A DNA stretch of 64,000 nt from VBDM01 sp963699535 (GTDB lineage Bacteria > Pseudomonadota > Gammaproteobacteria > Burkholderiales > SG8-39), in NCBI GenBank assembly GCA_963699535.1, contig CAVOUJ010000013.1, positions 115,388 to 179,387 of the forward strand. The letters are read 5' to 3'. Positions 16,359 through 26,975 of the stretch are shown here, in pieces. Position 1 is the first letter of the stretch. The number at the start of each line of letters is the position of its first letter. Below the pieces are notes generated by a model. It saw nothing but the letters and a program-made list of their open reading frames with translations, was not told the DNA's origin and did no database searches. Both the position numbers and the translations under genes were made by a program.

Positions 16359-16936
16359 TCGGACGGCTCGCCGGGATGCTGCTGGAGAAAAACCCGCCGC
16401 AGATCGTGGTGGAGGCGGGCGGCGTCGGCTACGAAATCGAAGTCCCGATGAGCACGTTCTACAACCTGCCCGCCTCGGGCGAGCGCGTGGTGCTGCTCAC
16501 CCATCTCGTCGTGCGCGAGGACGCGCACCTTCTTTACGGATTCGGCAGTGAAGCCGAGCGGCGCGCCTTCCGGCAATTGCTGAAGATCTCGGGCGTCGGC
16601 GCCCGCACCGCGCTCGCGGTGCTCTCGGGATTGAGCGTCGCCGAGCTGATCGAAGTCGTCGCGGCGCAGGAATCGGGACGGCTGGTAAAGGTCCCCGGCA
16701 TCGGCAGGAAGACTGCCGAGCGGTTGCTCCTCGAGTTGAAAGGCAAGCTCGGCGCCGACGTAGTAAGCGGTGTTGCAGTGAACCGGCCCAAGGCGGTGGC
16801 GAGCGACGTCACGAACGCGCTCCTTGCGCTGGGCTACAGCGACAAGGAAGCGCAGCTCGCGGTAAAGCAGCTGCCCGAGGGACTCTCCGTTTCGGACGGA
16901 ATACGTCAGGCGCTGAAGTCGCTCGCCAAGAGCTGA
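16355..16936 (+). CDS. ruvA: Holliday junction DNA helicase subunit RuvA
   Basis: RuvA tetramers bind the Holliday junction and load the RuvB motor. The 193 residues show domain I (MIGRLAGMLLEKNPPQIVVEAGGVGYEIEVP), the acidic pin region, the two helix-hairpin-helix motifs of domain II (LLKISGVGARTALAVLSG and VKVPGIGRKTAERLLLELK) and the C-terminal domain III that contacts RuvB (ALLALGYSDKEAQLAVKQL). It is coupled to ruvC. ruvB normally follows directly but here lies 3.4 kb away, beyond two minus-strand genes. Confidence 0.98.
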   Translation: MIGRLAGMLLEKNPPQIVVEAGGVGYEIEVPMSTFYNLPASGERVVLLTHLVVREDAHLLYGFGSEAERRAFRQLLKISGVGARTALAVLSGLSVAELIEVVAAQESGRLVKVPGIGRKTAERLLLELKGKLGADVVSGVAVNRPKAVASDVTNALLALGYSDKEAQLAVKQLPEGLSVSDGIRQALKSLAKS

Positions 16937-16965
16937 GCAATCACCAGACTGCAAGCGCCCCTTCA

Positions 16966-17040
16966 CCGGACGGCCGCTCTGCCCGGCTCAGATCCGCGGC
17001 CGCGAAGGCGCGGCCGGAACGGAAACTGCCCTCCGTCCGG
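16966..17040. terminator. Nested inverted repeat between convergent genes
   Basis: A perfect 8-bp hairpin (cggccgcg/cgcggccg, 4-nt loop, 16997-17016) lies inside a second complementary pair (ccggacgg at 16966 and ccgtccgg at 17033). The structure sits between the 3' ends of ruvA and the convergent exported-protein gene and could end transcription from both sides. Neither side has a T-run, so the terminator role is only inferred. Confidence 0.4.
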
Positions 17041-17051
17041 CCGCAACCGAC

Positions 17052-17606
17052 CTAGCGGATCTTCACAGCCGTGCCGCTGCGGCCGCAAATTTGCGGGAAC
17101 GAGCCGGGCCCAGAGAGAGTGAGGTCTTCCACATTCGCACCGGTATCGCTGATGACAAGCGTCTGGGCAAGAATTCCCATGCGGCCCGTACGGTGAATGC
17201 CGGTTTGCGTCAAGGTCTGGTTGGCGTTGTTGCCCGAGAGGACCGTACCGGAACAGGTCATGTCCTCCGAAAAGCTGCCGTCATTGTTGACTTGATAGGT
17301 GCCAGCGCACGTGAATTCGTGTTCGCTCTGACGAGCTGCGTTATTGATGGTATTAAACGCACGACCCACGGCATTGCTCGTGCCATCGCCGTTGTAGGTC
17401 TGGACCATCTCAACCGTCGATGTGACTTGCTGTGCCGGACCTATCGGTTGCAAGAACGCATTAAATCCGCCCGCGGCCTGCGCGCAGACTCGAGTCAATG
17501 TCACCGCGTAGTTGCCGTGGAGTACTCGATTGAGGTCGATTGCCTCGGCTTGTGGCGCCAGAAGCAGCAGCAGGGGCAGGACCAGAGCTCTATTTGTGTT
17601 CTTCAT
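17052..17606 (-). CDS. Exported protein of unknown function
   Basis: The ATG chosen here follows a strong taaggaggg ribosome-binding site; the frame is open further upstream but without a start of comparable quality. The 184 residues begin with a clear signal peptide (MKNTNRALVLPLLLLLAPQAEA, cleavage likely after AEA). The mature part is rich in Thr, Asn and Gly (TFSEDMTCSG-like and GNNANQTLTQTG segments) and has four or five Cys, so a small secreted beta-rich protein is plausible. I do not recognise a family. It is convergent with ruvA and lies downstream of katG, separated by 226 bp in which only weak promoter-like sequence is seen. Confidence 0.7.
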   Translation of the reverse strand: MKNTNRALVLPLLLLLAPQAEAIDLNRVLHGNYAVTLTRVCAQAAGGFNAFLQPIGPAQQVTSTVEMVQTYNGDGTSNAVGRAFNTINNAARQSEHEFTCAGTYQVNNDGSFSEDMTCSGTVLSGNNANQTLTQTGIHRTGRMGILAQTLVISDTGANVEDLTLSGPGSFPQICGRSGTAVKIR

Positions 17607-17832
17607 GGTTTCCCTCCTTAGTTGTGCGGTTGGGACAACACTGCCTCCCCAGTCTGCACCCGGCCTTGGCGGTGCGTCAACGCTCGCGTTCGCGCCGAAA
17701 GCAAATGAAGCCCGACTGTTTCCCGACTGCGTTGCCCGCTTCGCTAGCATGCACTAGCCCTGCACCGCGCGCGAATCGTTTTGACGTCGGTCAGGAACGG
17801 CTTCTTGGCAATGCCGGCGCTGCATGCAGAGA

Positions 17833-20001
<2,169 letters not shown>

Positions 20002-20345
20002 GCTTCTCTCCGATCTCTGGGTAGGCCGGGTACCCTTTCAAGGCAGCCGGGCTGTGGTCTTTGGCGATCTCGTTCACCTCTTCCTGCGCATCGAATTCTC
20101 GGCCGCAATGCTCACGGTCATCCAACGAATAATTTTGGTCAGCATGATCGAAAAAAACGATAATCACAGTCTTCTGCAATGGTGAGCACAGTTTCGCCAA
20201 ATCGTGCGAGTCGTGAATAAGTTGGTGTGATGTACAGCATCGGCACAGGCTACGCTCCAGAGCGTGTTGCCGTTTTGACCTGTATCAAACGGGCACAGGG
20301 AGCAGCAGTGCTCGTGCGCCCAAACCGCCGCGGGTAAGATAGCGG
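20002..20345. promoter_or_regulatory. katG-ruvB divergent intergenic region with A/T-rich inverted repeat
   Basis: The 344-bp gap between the divergent katG and ruvB starts has an A/T-rich core at about 20120-20230. Within it, atgatcg and cgataat flank a run of seven A (about 20143-20163), forming a near-perfect inverted repeat that could bind a dimeric regulator such as a peroxide or iron sensor. I cannot match it to the OxyR consensus. On the katG side there is also an open frame of 72 codons (19982-20200, minus) overlapping the katG start; it is not called as a gene. Confidence 0.4.
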
Positions 20346-21386
20346 ATGGCCGTTGAAACCGACCGCCTGATTTCCGCCGCGCCGACTTCGCCCCAGGAAG
20401 AGGCTTTCGAGCGCGCGTTGCGCCCGAAATCCCTCGCGGAATACGTGGGTCAGGAAAAGATCCGCGGGCAGTTGTCGATCTTCGTCGAGGCGGCGCGCAA
20501 CCGCAAGGAAGCGCTCGATCACGTGCTGCTTTTCGGGCCGCCGGGCCTCGGAAAGACAACACTCGCGCACATCGTCGCGCGCGAGATGGGCGTGAACCTG
20601 CGCCAGACCTCTGGACCCGTGCTCGAACGCCCCGGCGACCTCGCGGCGATCCTCACCAACCTCGAGCCGAACGACGTCCTTTTCATCGACGAGATCCACC
20701 GCCTCGCGCCCGTCGTCGAGGAAATCCTCTATCCCGCACTCGAGGACTATCAGATCGATATCATGATCGGCGAAGGGCCGGGCGCGCGCTCGGTAAAGCT
20801 CGATCTGCCGCCGTTCACGCTGGTCGGCGCGACCACTCGCGCCGGAATGCTCACCAATCCCCTGCGCGACCGCTTCGGAATCGTCGCGCGCCTGGAGTTC
20901 TATACCGAGGGCGAGCTGCAAACGATCGTCAACCGCTCCGCAGGGCTGCTCAAGGTCGAAGTGTCCGTCGAGGGAGCGCTCGAAATCGCCAAGCGCTCCC
21001 GCGGCACGCCGCGGGTTGCCAATCGCCTCCTGCGCCGCGTGCGCGATTTTGCGCAGGTGCGCGCGAAGGGAGTCGTCACTCGGGAAGTCGCGGACGCCGC
21101 GCTCAAGATGCTCGACGTGGACGTCCTGGGTCTCGACGTGATGGACCGCAAGCTCCTCCTCGCGGTGATCGAGAGATTCTCGGGCGGCCCGGTGGGCCTG
21201 GACAACCTCGCGCATGCGATCGGCGAGGAAGCCGACACGATCGAAGACGTGCTCGAGCCCTATCTCATTCAGCAGGGCTATCTGCAGCGCACCCCGCGCG
21301 GGCGCATCGCGACGGTGTCCGCCTACCGCCACCTCGGGCTCGTGGTCCCGAAGCCCGGGGCGGCCGGGGAGCTTTTCGGAGAATGA
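20346..21386 (+). CDS. ruvB: Holliday junction branch-migration ATPase RuvB
   Basis: RuvB is the hexameric AAA+ motor that drives branch migration with RuvA. The 346-residue protein shows the N-terminal LRPKSLAEYVGQEKI, Walker A GPPGLGKTTLAH (about 61-72), Walker B VLFIDEIHRL, sensor 1 VGATTRAGML with the Arg finger in the following RDRFGI, and the winged-helix C-terminal domain (DTIEDVLEPYLIQQGYLQRTPRGR). It is separated from ruvCA and has its own upstream region shared with katG. Its stop overlaps the ybgC start by 4 bp, linking it to the Tol-Pal operon. Confidence 0.98.
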   Translation: MAVETDRLISAAPTSPQEEAFERALRPKSLAEYVGQEKIRGQLSIFVEAARNRKEALDHVLLFGPPGLGKTTLAHIVAREMGVNLRQTSGPVLERPGDLAAILTNLEPNDVLFIDEIHRLAPVVEEILYPALEDYQIDIMIGEGPGARSVKLDLPPFTLVGATTRAGMLTNPLRDRFGIVARLEFYTEGELQTIVNRSAGLLKVEVSVEGALEIAKRSRGTPRVANRLLRRVRDFAQVRAKGVVTREVADAALKMLDVDVLGLDVMDRKLLLAVIERFSGGPVGLDNLAHAIGEEADTIEDVLEPYLIQQGYLQRTPRGRIATVSAYRHLGLVVPKPGAAGELFGE

Positions 21387-21802
21387 GCCGCGCCGGCTCT
21401 CCGTCTTTTGCGTGGCCGATTCGCGTCTATTACCGGGACACTGACGCCGGCGGCGTGGTCTTCCATGCCAACTATTTCTCGTTCATGGAATGCGCCCGGA
21501 CCGAGCTCCTTCAGTCTCTGGGCTTCGATCTGGGGGAAATCGCCCGCAAGGACCACGTCCTCTTTGTGGTGCATTCCGCGCAAATCGCCTACCATAAGCC
21601 GGCGCTACTGAACGACTCCCTGACGGTCACCGCGGAGGTCAAGCGGCTGGGCCGGGCGAGCATCGAATTCGATCAGGAAGTCAAGCGCGGGGAGGAGCTG
21701 CTGGCGAGCGCGAAGCTGACCCTCGCCTGCGTCAACGCGAAGAGCCACAGGCCCGTTGCGGTGCCTGAAGCGATCTACAAGCGACTGGGGAACCTCCGAT
21801 GA
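21383..21802 (+). CDS. ybgC: Tol-Pal system-associated acyl-CoA thioesterase YbgC
   Basis: YbgC is a small hotdog-fold thioesterase that acts on short or medium acyl-CoA or acyl-ACP and is almost always the first gene of the tol-pal operon. The 139-residue product has the active-site signature YYRDTDAGGVVFHANYFSF with the conserved Asp, and the helix MECARTELLQSLG. It overlaps ruvB at its start and tolQ at its end, each by 4 bp, which indicates one coupled transcript. Confidence 0.95.
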   Translation: MSRAGSPSFAWPIRVYYRDTDAGGVVFHANYFSFMECARTELLQSLGFDLGEIARKDHVLFVVHSAQIAYHKPALLNDSLTVTAEVKRLGRASIEFDQEVKRGEELLASAKLTLACVNAKSHRPVAVPEAIYKRLGNLR

Positions 21803-22485
21803 GCTTTACGCAGGACCTGTCCATTATCTCGATGATCGCGCAAGCGAGCGTGGTCGTTCAGGTGGTCATGCTGCTCCTCCTCGTCGTGTCGTTCATGTCC
21901 TGGTATTTCATCTTCCTCAAGATCTTCATCATCCGCCGCGCCGAGAGCAAGACCGAGCAGTTCGAGCGCGACTTCTGGGGCGGCTCCGACCTTGCCGCGC
22001 TATACCAGAGCGCGGTGAACCACCGGCACTCGACCGGGAGCCTGGAGCGGATTTTCGAGGCCGGTTTCCGGGAGTTCGCGAAGCTGAGGGGCCAGCGCGG
22101 CGCCGCCGATCCGAGCGTGATGGTGGACGGGGCGCGCCGCGCGATGCGCGCGACCTATCAGCGCGAGATGGACCGGCTCGAAGCGCATCTCTCCTTCCTC
22201 GCCTCGGTGGGATCGGTGAGCCCTTACGTCGGATTGCTCGGCACCGTGTGGGGCATCATGCACGCGTTCCGGGGCCTCGCCAACGTGGCGCAGGCGACGC
22301 TCGCCGCCGTGGCGCCGGGGATCGCCGAAGCGCTGGTCGCGACCGCGATCGGGCTCTTCGCCGCGATTCCGGCGGTGGTCGCCTACAACCGCTTCTCCCA
22401 CGACGTCGACCGGCTCGCGGTGCGCTTCGAGAGCTTCATGGAGGAGTTTTCAAACATTCTGCAGCGGCACGCCCCGGCGAAATGA
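21799..22485 (+). CDS. tolQ: Tol-Pal system proton-channel subunit TolQ
   Basis: TolQ is the inner-membrane MotA/TolQ/ExbB-family channel protein that, with TolR, uses the proton motive force to energise TolA. The 228 residues have three hydrophobic helices: about 15-40 (VVVQVVMLLLLVVSFMSWYFIF), about 135-160 (VGLLGTVWGIMHAFRGL region) and about 170-195 (IAEALVATAIGLFAAIPAVVAYN). The conserved pore Thr residues lie in GTVWG and VATAIG. It is coupled to ybgC and followed 12 bp later by tolR. Confidence 0.97.
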   Translation: MSFTQDLSIISMIAQASVVVQVVMLLLLVVSFMSWYFIFLKIFIIRRAESKTEQFERDFWGGSDLAALYQSAVNHRHSTGSLERIFEAGFREFAKLRGQRGAADPSVMVDGARRAMRATYQREMDRLEAHLSFLASVGSVSPYVGLLGTVWGIMHAFRGLANVAQATLAAVAPGIAEALVATAIGLFAAIPAVVAYNRFSHDVDRLAVRFESFMEEFSNILQRHAPAK

Positions 22486-22497
22486 GTTGAGTCGCCC

Positions 22498-22912
22498 ATG
22501 CGTCCTCGGCGCCTGATGAACCAGATCAACATCGTCCCCTACGTGGACGTGATGCTGGTGTTGCTCGTGATCTTCATGGTGACCGCGCCTCTGGTGAATC
22601 CGGGGGTGGTCGAACTGCCGAGCGTGGGCAAGTCCTCGCAGGCGCCGGCAACGCCGCTCGAGGTGATCGTGCGGCGCGATGCCGTCGCTCATGCTGCGCG
22701 AGCGCGACAAGGGCAGATCGGACGAGCGCGCGGTGTCGACCGCGCAGCTGGTCGCGGCGCTGCGCGAAAGGCAGAAGAAGAACCCCGATCAGCCGGTGGT
22801 CATCTCCGCCGACAAGGACGTGCGCTACGAAGCGGTGCTCAAGGTGATGGACGAGCTGCAGCGCCAGAACATCCGGCGAGTCGGCCTCATGGTGAAACCG
22901 GCGGCACTGTGA
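22498..22912 (+). CDS. tolR: Tol-Pal system protein TolR (one frame break)
   Basis: TolR is the ExbD-family partner of TolQ, with one transmembrane helix and a periplasmic domain. The first 60 residues are clear: MNQINIVPYVDVMLVLLVIFMVTAP, with the proton-carrying Asp in YVDVMLVLL, then NPGVVELPSV and LEVIVRRD. At about 22682 the frame shifts +1. The rest is read as SLMLRERDKG...LVAALRERQKKNPDQPVVISADKDVRYEAVLKVMDELQ..., a normal TolR C-terminus. An extra base explains the break. As TolR is needed for Tol function and all the sequence is otherwise intact, a sequencing error is likelier than decay. The stop overlaps the tolA GTG. Confidence 0.9.
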
Positions 22913-23627
22913 GCTACGCCGTTCCAGCGGACGAGCCCGGCGGCGCCACGCCGGCAATGCTGTCGGCGCTGGTGCACGCCGTGTTCGCCGTGGTGCTGGT
23001 CTTCGGCCTGCACTGGCAGACGAAGCATCCGGACGCGGTGGTCGTGGAACTCTGGAGCCAGCTTCCGGCGATCGAGGAGCCGCTGCCCCAACGCCGAGCC
23101 CAAGGTCGAGCCGAAACCGGAGATCAAGCCGCCCCCGAAGCCGATCGAATCCAAGCCGCAGAAGCCCGACATCGTCGTGGAACGGGAGAAAAAGGCTCCG
23201 AAAAAGCAGCCGAAGAAGGAAGAACCGCCGCTCAAGTTCGACACGACCGATCGCATCCGCGAGCAGCTTGCGCAGGAGCAGCGCGCGCTCACGCAGACGC
23301 GCGAGAAACAGGAAGCCCAGAAGCAGTTCGCGCCACCAGCCGCGCTACCGTCGCCGGATGCGGGTTACGTCGACAAGATCCGCACCAGGATCAAGGCGAA
23401 CATCGTGCTGCCGCCCGAGATCAAGGGAAACCCGGAGGCGATCTTCGACGTCGTGCAGCTGCCCACCGGAGAGGTGCTCATCCGCGCGCCTGAGGAAATC
23501 GAGCGGCCACGAGGCCTACGACCAGGCGGTCGAGCGGGCGATCCTGAAGAGCTCGCCCTTGCCCAGGCCCGAGCGGCCCGATCAGTTCACGCGCGAGCTG
23601 CAGCTGAAATTCAGGCCGCAGGAGTAA
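22909..23627 (+). CDS. tolA: Tol-Pal system protein TolA (two frame breaks)
   Basis: TolA spans the periplasm and links TolQR to Pal and TolB. The GTG start overlaps the tolR stop. The N-terminal anchor is SALVHAVFAVVLVFGLHW. At about 23089 a four-C run breaks the frame by +1. The next frame gives the Pro/Lys/Glu-rich and coiled domain II (EPKPEIKPPPKPIESKPQKP..., EREKKAPKKQPKKEEPP) and then domain III (YVDKIRTRIKANIVLPPEIKGNPEAIFDVVQLPTGEV). A second +1 break at about 23482 leads to the end, RKSSGHEAYDQAVERAILKSSPLP, which is typical of TolA/TonB-C domains. Correcting both gives about 239 residues. Both breaks fall in C/G-rich runs. Confidence 0.9.
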
Positions 23628-23744
23628 AGGGGGGACGATGAAGGTATACTTGTTCCCCAGTTCGCATTGAGAAGAGACCGATCAGCCCCGGCACGAAAGC
23701 CGACGCCCCTGCGGCATCGTCGCTCTCGAGGTCCTCGAGAAAGC

Positions 23745-25023
23745 ATGCAGAGATTCGCGATACTTCTTGCCGCACTCCTCGTCCTTGCATCTCCCGCTCG
23801 CGCCCAGCTCACCATCGAAATCACGGGCGGCGGCGCTCAACCAGATCCCGATCGCGGTGCTCCCCTTCGTAGGGGAGTCGGTCCTCCCGCAGGGCATCAC
23901 CGACATCGTCGAGCAGGATCTCTCCCGGAGCGGCCGCTTTCGCTCGCTCTTCGTGGGCGGCGTCAATCCTCTGCCGAGCGAAATCTCCCAGGTCGATTTC
24001 TCCGAGTGGAAGAGCCGCCTTGCCGACGCCCTGATCATCGGTCGGGTGCAGGCCCTTCCCGACGGACGGTTCGAGGCGCGCTTTCGATTGCTCGATGTCC
24101 CCAAGCAAGTCCTTCTGGCCGAGTTCGTAGTCACGCTGCACCCCGCACAGAACCGGGTCGCCGCGCACAAGATCTCCGACATCATTTACGAGAAGCTCAC
24201 CGGCGAGCGCGGCGTGTTCAGCACGAGGATCGCCTACGTGGTGAAGCAGGGCAGGAACTTCGAACTGCGTGTCGCCGATGCGGACGGGCACGGCGCCCGG
24301 GCCATCGTGACTTCCACCGAGCCGATCATATCGCCGGCGTGGTCGCCGGACGGAACGCGCATGGCCTACGTCTCGTTCCAGAACAAGAAGCCGGTCCTTT
24401 ACGTGCAGAGCCTCTCGGCGACCCAGCTGCCCGCGCCGGTGGCGAACTACAAGGGCTCGAACAGCGCGCCGGCGTGGTCGCCCGACGGCAAGCAGTTGGC
24501 CGCCGTCCTGACCAAGGACGGCAGCTCCCAGATCTACCTGATGAACGTGGACGGCACCGGTCTGCGGCGTATGACGTATTCCGGAGCGATCGACACGGAA
24601 CCATTTTTCACCCCCGACGGTCAATCGATCTACTTTACGTCCGACCGCGGAGGCAGCCCGCAGATCTACCGCATGCCGGCCAGCGGGGGGGAGCCGCAGC
24701 GCATCACGTTCCAGGGCGACTACAATGTGTCTCCGCGGGTCAGTCCGGACGGCAAGACGCTCGTATACGTTACGCGCAGCAGTGGGCGTTTCCAGTTGAT
24801 AGCCATGGACCTCGAGAACCGGCAGATGCAGGCACTGACCGACGGTCAACGCGACGAGTCCCCCAGCATCGCGCCGAACGGGCGGATGATTCTCTATGCG
24901 ACCGACGTGGACAACCGCGGCGTTCTCGCCGCGGTATCGAGCGACGGGCGCGTGAAGCAAAGGCTCTCGGTGCAGGCGGCCGATGTCCGTGAACCGTCCT
25001 GGGGGCCGTATCTGGCCAACTAG
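23745..25023 (+). CDS. tolB: Tol-Pal system beta-propeller protein TolB (one frame break)
   Basis: TolB is the periplasmic six-bladed beta-propeller that binds Pal. The start encodes a signal peptide, MQRFAILLAALLVLASPARA, followed by QLTIEITGGGA. At about 23838 one extra C moves the frame +1, and the normal sequence continues NQIPIAVLPFVGES. The N-terminal domain then runs to about residue 165 and the WD40-like PD40 repeats follow (SPAWSPDGTRMAYVSF, APAWSPDGKQLAAVL, PFFTPDGQSIYFTSDRGG, SPRVSPDGKTLVYV, SPSIAPNGRMILYAT). The last residues are EPSWGPYLAN. Corrected length, about 425 residues, is standard. pal follows at 88 bp. Confidence 0.94.
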
Positions 25024-25110
25024 CAGTCCGAGTGAAATGAACGTTCGACAGGAGTCCAGGGGAGAGTGAGGGGAAGTCATCCCTCGTGTTTTCAGCAAAT
25101 GGAGGTTGTT

Positions 25111-25644
25111 ATGAAAAAAGCATTGTTCTCCGCCTTGGCGTTGGCGCTGCTCTATGGCTGCGCCAGCACGCCCACCGACGAAGCCCAGCCGGGAGCCGCG
25201 ACGTCCGGGCAAAAGCCTGAGCCCTCGGCGCCGGTGACGGCGCGCTCGGTCCAGCAGCCTGTGGGGGTCGAAGTCGGGAGTTCGCTCAAGGACCCGGCTA
25301 GCCCCCTGTCGAAGCGCTCGATCTTCTACGAGCTCGACAAGGCGGACATCAAGGACGAGTACCGACCGGTTCTCCAAGCGCACGGCAAGTACCTCGCTGA
25401 ACGCCGCGGGACCAAGATGCTCATCCAGGGCAACTGCGACGAGCGCGGAAGCCGGGAATACAACATCGCCCTCGGTCAGCGGCGCGCCGAAGGCGTGAAG
25501 CGCATGCTCGTGCTCATGGGGGCGAGCGAGTCGCAGGTCGAATCGGTGAGCCTCGGCGAAGAGAAGCCGCGCTGCAACGATCATAGCGAGGGATGCTGGT
25601 CGCAGAACCGCCGCAGCGACATGCTCTACAGCGGCGAGTTCTGA
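25111..25644 (+). CDS. pal: Peptidoglycan-associated lipoprotein Pal
   Basis: Pal anchors the outer membrane to peptidoglycan and binds TolB and TolA. The chosen ATG follows ggagg with 4-5 bp spacing and gives MKKALFSALALALLYGC with a lipobox Cys. The linker is rich in Pro/Ala/Ser. The OmpA-like domain spans about residues 70-177: SIFYELDKADIKDEYRP, the peptidoglycan-contact segment GNCDERGSREYN, and LGQRRAEGVKRML. It ends CWSQNRRSDMLYSGEF, the conserved Pal end. Six bases after its stop lies the probable cpoB start, so both are on one mRNA. Confidence 0.97.
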   Translation: MKKALFSALALALLYGCASTPTDEAQPGAATSGQKPEPSAPVTARSVQQPVGVEVGSSLKDPASPLSKRSIFYELDKADIKDEYRPVLQAHGKYLAERRGTKMLIQGNCDERGSREYNIALGQRRAEGVKRMLVLMGASESQVESVSLGEEKPRCNDHSEGCWSQNRRSDMLYSGEF

Positions 25645-25649
25645 CCGAC

Positions 25650-26564
25650 ATGACCACCCCGGCGTTGCGCGCGTCAGTTTTTGCAAGGACCACCCCGGCG
25701 CTGCGCGCCACCCCTCCTCGTCCGAGGAGGGGAACATGCCTGACGGTTCATCCCCTCCTTGGAAAGGAGGGGTGCCGGCGTCAGCCGGCGGGGTGGTTCC
25801 TCGCCTTCGCATTCCTTCTGATTCCACTTGGCGCCCACGCGGCGCTCTTCGACGACGTCGAGGCGCGCAAGCAGATCGTCCAGCTCCGGAACCAGACCGA
25901 AGCCCGCGACAAGGCGATCGAGGAGCGCCTCTCGGCGATCGACGCTCGCCTCGCGCAGATGGACTCTTCCGGGCAGAACCGAGTAGTGGACCTCGCACAA
26001 TTGCTCGATTCGCTCAGGCAGGAGGTCGCGAAACTGCGCGGGCAGATCGAAGTGCTCGCAAACCAGACGGAGACTCTCGAACGGCGCCAGAAGGACCTCT
26101 ACGTCGATCTGGACAACCGGCTGAGAAAGCTCGAGCAGTCGCAGTCGCAGCTTCATGAGAAGCTGACCCAGGGCGATCGCAACGCGGCGGCCGAGAAGCA
26201 GGCGTACGAGACCGCGCTCAACCAGTTCAAGCTCGGCAACTATCAGCTCGCGATCACCGGCTTCCAGACCTTCATGACCAGCTATTCGGGGAGCGAGCTC
26301 GTGCCCTCGGCGCAATACTGGATCGGCAACGCCCACTACGCGATGCGGGACTACAAGTCCGCAATCGCCGCGCAGCAGAAGGTGGTGAAGAGCTGGCCGG
26401 AAAATCCCAAGGCGCCCGACGCGCTGCTCAACATCGCGAGCTCGCAGGCCGAACTGGGGCAGAGCAGCGCCGCGCGCGAGACCCTGCGCGGCCTCGTCAA
26501 GAAATATCCTTCGAGCTCCGCGGCCGAGCAGGCCAAGCAGCGGCTGGCGACTAAGAGCAAGTGA
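25650..26564 (+). CDS. cpoB: Cell division coordinator CpoB (YbgF), N-terminus altered by repeat
   Basis: CpoB is a periplasmic protein of the Tol-Pal system that coordinates outer-membrane constriction with septal peptidoglycan synthesis. From this ATG the product is 304 residues. A normal secretion core (WFLAFAFLLIPLGAHA) appears only at about residues 48-63, after about 47 residues encoded by the inserted repeat pair. No other in-frame ATG, GTG or TTG lies between the repeat and the core. The mature part has a coiled-coil (VEARKQIVQLRNQTEARDKAIEER to KLEQSQSQLHEKL) and a C-terminal TPR domain (ALNQFKLGNYQLAITGFQTFM, AQYWIGNAHYAMRDYKSAI, APDALLNIASSQAELGQ). Whether the displaced signal still works is uncertain. 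Confidence 0.92.
   Translation: MTTPALRASVFARTTPALRATPPRPRRGTCLTVHPLLGKEGCRRQPAGWFLAFAFLLIPLGAHAALFDDVEARKQIVQLRNQTEARDKAIEERLSAIDARLAQMDSSGQNRVVDLAQLLDSLRQEVAKLRGQIEVLANQTETLERRQKDLYVDLDNRLRKLEQSQSQLHEKLTQGDRNAAAEKQAYETALNQFKLGNYQLAITGFQTFMTSYSGSELVPSAQYWIGNAHYAMRDYKSAIAAQQKVVKSWPENPKAPDALLNIASSQAELGQSSAARETLRGLVKKYPSSSAAEQAKQRLATKSK
25689..25797. repeat. Inverted pair of palindromic repeat units inside the 5' end of cpoB
   Basis: Two units of the dispersed repeat family occur head to head. The first is in reverse orientation (25689-25732: accaccccgg...cccctcct...gaggagggg), the second in forward orientation (25752-25797: cccctcctt...aaggagggg, GC stem, ggggtggt). Such doublets resemble REPINs, the mobile two-unit form of REP sequences. 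They lie between pal and the coding region for mature CpoB. Confidence 0.8.
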
Positions 26565-26666
26565 CCGGCGCGGCTCTCACTCTGAAATTCCAGTACTGGC
26601 GGTTGATGAAGGAGCCCTGAGCGCCGCTTCATCGTCTCTGATGACATTCAGCGAAGGGCGTTTTCG

Positions 26667-26696
26667 TTGACGCTCTTTCGGCAAAAAGCATAGAAT
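26667..26696 (+). promoter_or_regulatory. Sigma-70-type promoter of tRNA-Lys
   Basis: TTGACG (-35) and TAGAAT (-10) are separated by 18 bp and followed by the GC-rich discriminator gccgcc, typical of stable-RNA promoters under stringent control. Transcription would start about 7 bp before the tRNA. Confidence 0.75.
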
Positions 26697-26710
26697 GCCG
26701 CCTCTTTTTC

Positions 26711-26786
26711 GGGCCGTTAGCTCAGATGGTAGAGCAGCGGACTTTTAATCCGTTGGTCGCAGGTTCGATTCCTGCACGGCCTACCA
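26711..26786 (+). tRNA. tRNA-Lys (anticodon TTT)
   Basis: A 76-nt cloverleaf with encoded CCA. The acceptor arm GGGCCGT pairs with ACGGCCT (one G-T pair), the anticodon loop CTTTTAA gives anticodon TTT, and the T-arm reads GGTTCGATTCC. It stands alone after the Tol-Pal operon with its own promoter. Confidence 0.97.
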
Positions 26787-26975
26787 GACCCGCGAGGCCG
26801 CCTGCGGCCCAAGCTCGGAAAGGGCAAACCCCGGCCTGGCACCCCGGCATATCGGTGGCAGGAGCGGTTGAATTACCTATCTTTTCCCAATATTCGCGCC
26901 CTAGAATGCCGCTGTCATAGCGAGCCTCCCCGACGTGAGGGATGCCAAGAACAGCGGAAAGATGGAGGTCCACTC

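Noticed and set aside
22498..23493. A single 331-residue TolR-TolA fusion protein
   Set aside because: This frame only reads TolR to about 22682 and TolA from 22909 to about 23089; the rest is out-of-phase sequence made continuous by frame breaks.
22498..25023. Programmed frameshifting in tolR, tolA and tolB
   Set aside because: The break sites lack slippery heptamers and downstream pseudoknots, and the same kind of break is found in many unrelated genes of the window.
26711..26975. tRNA-Lys as an integration site of a genomic island
   Set aside because: No integrase or repeated tRNA 3' end is visible downstream.
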